64,000 bases of DNA from Phoebastria nigripes. Lineage: Eukaryota; Chordata; Aves; Procellariiformes; Diomedeidae. The position numbers and the translations under genes were made by a program. Below are positions 62,531 through 64,000 of this stretch, piece after piece. Below the pieces are notes generated by a model. The model was given only the letters and a program-made list of their open reading frames with translations. It was not told where the DNA came from and searched no databases. The stretch's first letter is position 1, and each line of letters starts with the position of its first letter. Where the stretch lies: assembly GCA_035582835.1 (NCBI GenBank), contig JAYKAV010002924.1:62001-126000 (forward strand), read 5' to 3'.

Positions 62531-64000
62531 CTGTCTGTCATGGTAACATCAATGTTTGTTTTGTTGCATAAATACAACTACACTTTCTGGATGTTTCTTT
62601 ATCCTCAACTTTGTTGTTATTAGACATTTGGGGTTGTCTGTAATCCTAAATGTTGAATGCTGTCTCACTGCGTATTGTAGAGTCTTCCAATACCCCTCTT
62701 GTCTTCTGTTCTTTTACTTCCCTGGTAATTGTCACTGCACAAGCAAAAGGATCATGTTTGAAATTTCTGATTTTCTATTCATTACTATTTAATCTGACTC
62801 ATTCATTGCATCAAAGTATGAAAAGTAGCTACCAAAGATTTAAAATCTCTCAAATTTTAGACAATTATCAAAAACATGTTTCCAAAACAGAACCCTTCTA
62901 CTTCTTTCCATTATTGGTTGATGAATATTCAAAATATTGAAGACAATTGTAGATGGATTTTATGGTATGTTTAAATCCCTTTCATAAAAAAATTGGTTCT
63001 TACGATGTAAAGAAGACTCCTCACTGCATCTTCAAGATTTCCAGGTAAGAAACAAAAATTAACTCTGTGTGGAGTAGAATAACAACAATTAGACACATGN
63101 GGTGCTGTCTATCACTGCTGTAGCTGCATGGTTAATGCACCTTCTGTTATACAGGGCTATTTCCAAAAGATATATGGCTAGATACCAAGATAGATGAACA
63201 GAAATGAACTATGAGCTTTTAAATATAAAGTTTATTTTCCAAAAAAATTTCTGGTGGGCTGAAGAATGGCTTTAATCAGGCAAAAATGTGCTTTCATTAT
63301 GCAAGAAAAGTTCAGTATTATCTTGCAGAAATGAAATAGTCAAATGCATATTTTGTTAATTTTTAATAATTTCTCTAAAACTTAACTAACTGGATCAGAA
63401 TATTCAATTTATATCCCATAATATTAACATAAAATAGGAAAATGTTGTATTTACCTATGTAATTAAAGAAAATTATGCAAGCGTCCTATAACTTCAGGGA
63501 GCTTAGTAAAGCACCCTACACATCCTGTAATAAGATAATGTGGGCTCAAGTATGTGAGTGTTAATTTATCATTGTAACTTTGCAACACAATTCTGTATAA
63601 TGTGTGGTCCTTAAGATTGAGCTGCAAAAGAAGGACAGTGTATTTAACATGTTATTGTAGTGTGCAACCCTACACAATAGTGTTGCATAAAAGATATGTT
63701 TCTATAAACACCAAATGTTGAAAAAAGCCACAGTAGTCTTCACCACTGTTGTAAAATGAAAGCATTATTTGCAATGCAATAGCCATAGATGTCTTCTGTA
63801 TTAGTGTTATATATGTTAATGATTGATTTATACATAATATCCATTACATTTTTGGAACAAAACACGTTTCATATTATTCTTGGGTTTTTTTGGTCTTGTT
63901 TTACCTTGCTGTTATACACATTTATTTTCTTGTTGCAGCATATTCATTTTTTCACTTGAATAGGCAAGTGTGTAGCTAAGATTAGTGAATGATGGTCTGT

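Larger units (their letters stand above)
54743..64000 (+). other. FGF14: FGF14 intron 3, 5' part (runs off the window)
   Basis: The region begins with donor gtaagt and continues to the right edge. The sequence is AT-rich and unique, with a poly-T run at about 59144-59163, a short duplicated palindrome (61659-61707) and an old CR1-like remnant (62345-62530). I looked for FGF14 exon 4 (FTPECKFKESVFENYYV segment) in all + frames and did not find it. No other gene is visible. The 128-codon open frame at 58647-59033 has no recognisable content. Confidence 0.85.

Noticed and set aside
1..64000. GAA repeat corresponding to the human SCA27B locus
   Set aside because: I found no GAA or TTC array beyond three units. 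The human repeat is, as I recall, far upstream of exon 1A, so the orthologous site is probably outside the window.
1..64000. tRNA, rRNA, CRISPR arrays or bacterial-type operons
   Set aside because: No cloverleaf with A and B boxes, no rRNA signature and no regularly spaced repeats were seen. The window is eukaryotic intronic DNA.

Overview
The window is vertebrate genomic DNA, most likely from a non-galliform bird. The evidence is a 5'-truncated CR1 LINE of bird type with the tandem CATAGAAT tail, a solo LTR of a kind I recall from many neoavian genomes, and low repeat density with compact introns. About thirty isolated single N bases look like masked consensus ambiguities.

The only gene I can support is the 5' part of FGF14 (fibroblast growth factor homologous factor 4, FHF4) on the + strand. 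Three coding exons are present: exon 1A (12456-12648), exon 2 (45381-45491) and exon 3 (54639-54742). Their splice sites are canonical and their phases match. Joined, they give 136 codons in frame, and the codon phase is zero at the end of exon 3. Exons 4 and 5, which complete the beta-trefoil and the C-terminal tail, lie beyond the right edge. FGF14 has a second, distant first exon (1B) that I do not see here, so bases 1 to about 11200 are probably also inside the long intron of the 1B transcript.

Layout: 1-9740 is AT-rich noncoding DNA. A small GC-rich island (about 9810-10075) carries eight perfect GGGGCC units. A CpG island of about 1.8 kb (11230-13060) covers the presumed 1A promoter, leader and exon 1A, with a (TG)n microsatellite, a GACCC repeat and several short upstream ORFs. 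Intron 1 (32.7 kb) contains a solo endogenous retroviral LTR with an intact 5-bp target duplication, old SINE/CR1-like remnants, a candidate unannotated exon at 34515/34602-34680 that is phase-compatible with exon 2, and a GC-rich patch just after it. Intron 2 (9.1 kb) holds two adjacent old inverted-repeat elements that fold as hairpins and a truncated CR1. The visible part of intron 3 is AT-rich, with one old CR1-like remnant.

Function: FGF14-1A is an intracellular, non-secreted FGF homologue that binds the C-terminal tail of voltage-gated sodium channels. The exon 1A N-terminus supplies the channel-blocking segment for long-term inactivation, and exons 2-3 begin the beta-trefoil core. I found no rRNA, tRNA, CRISPR array or prokaryotic feature.
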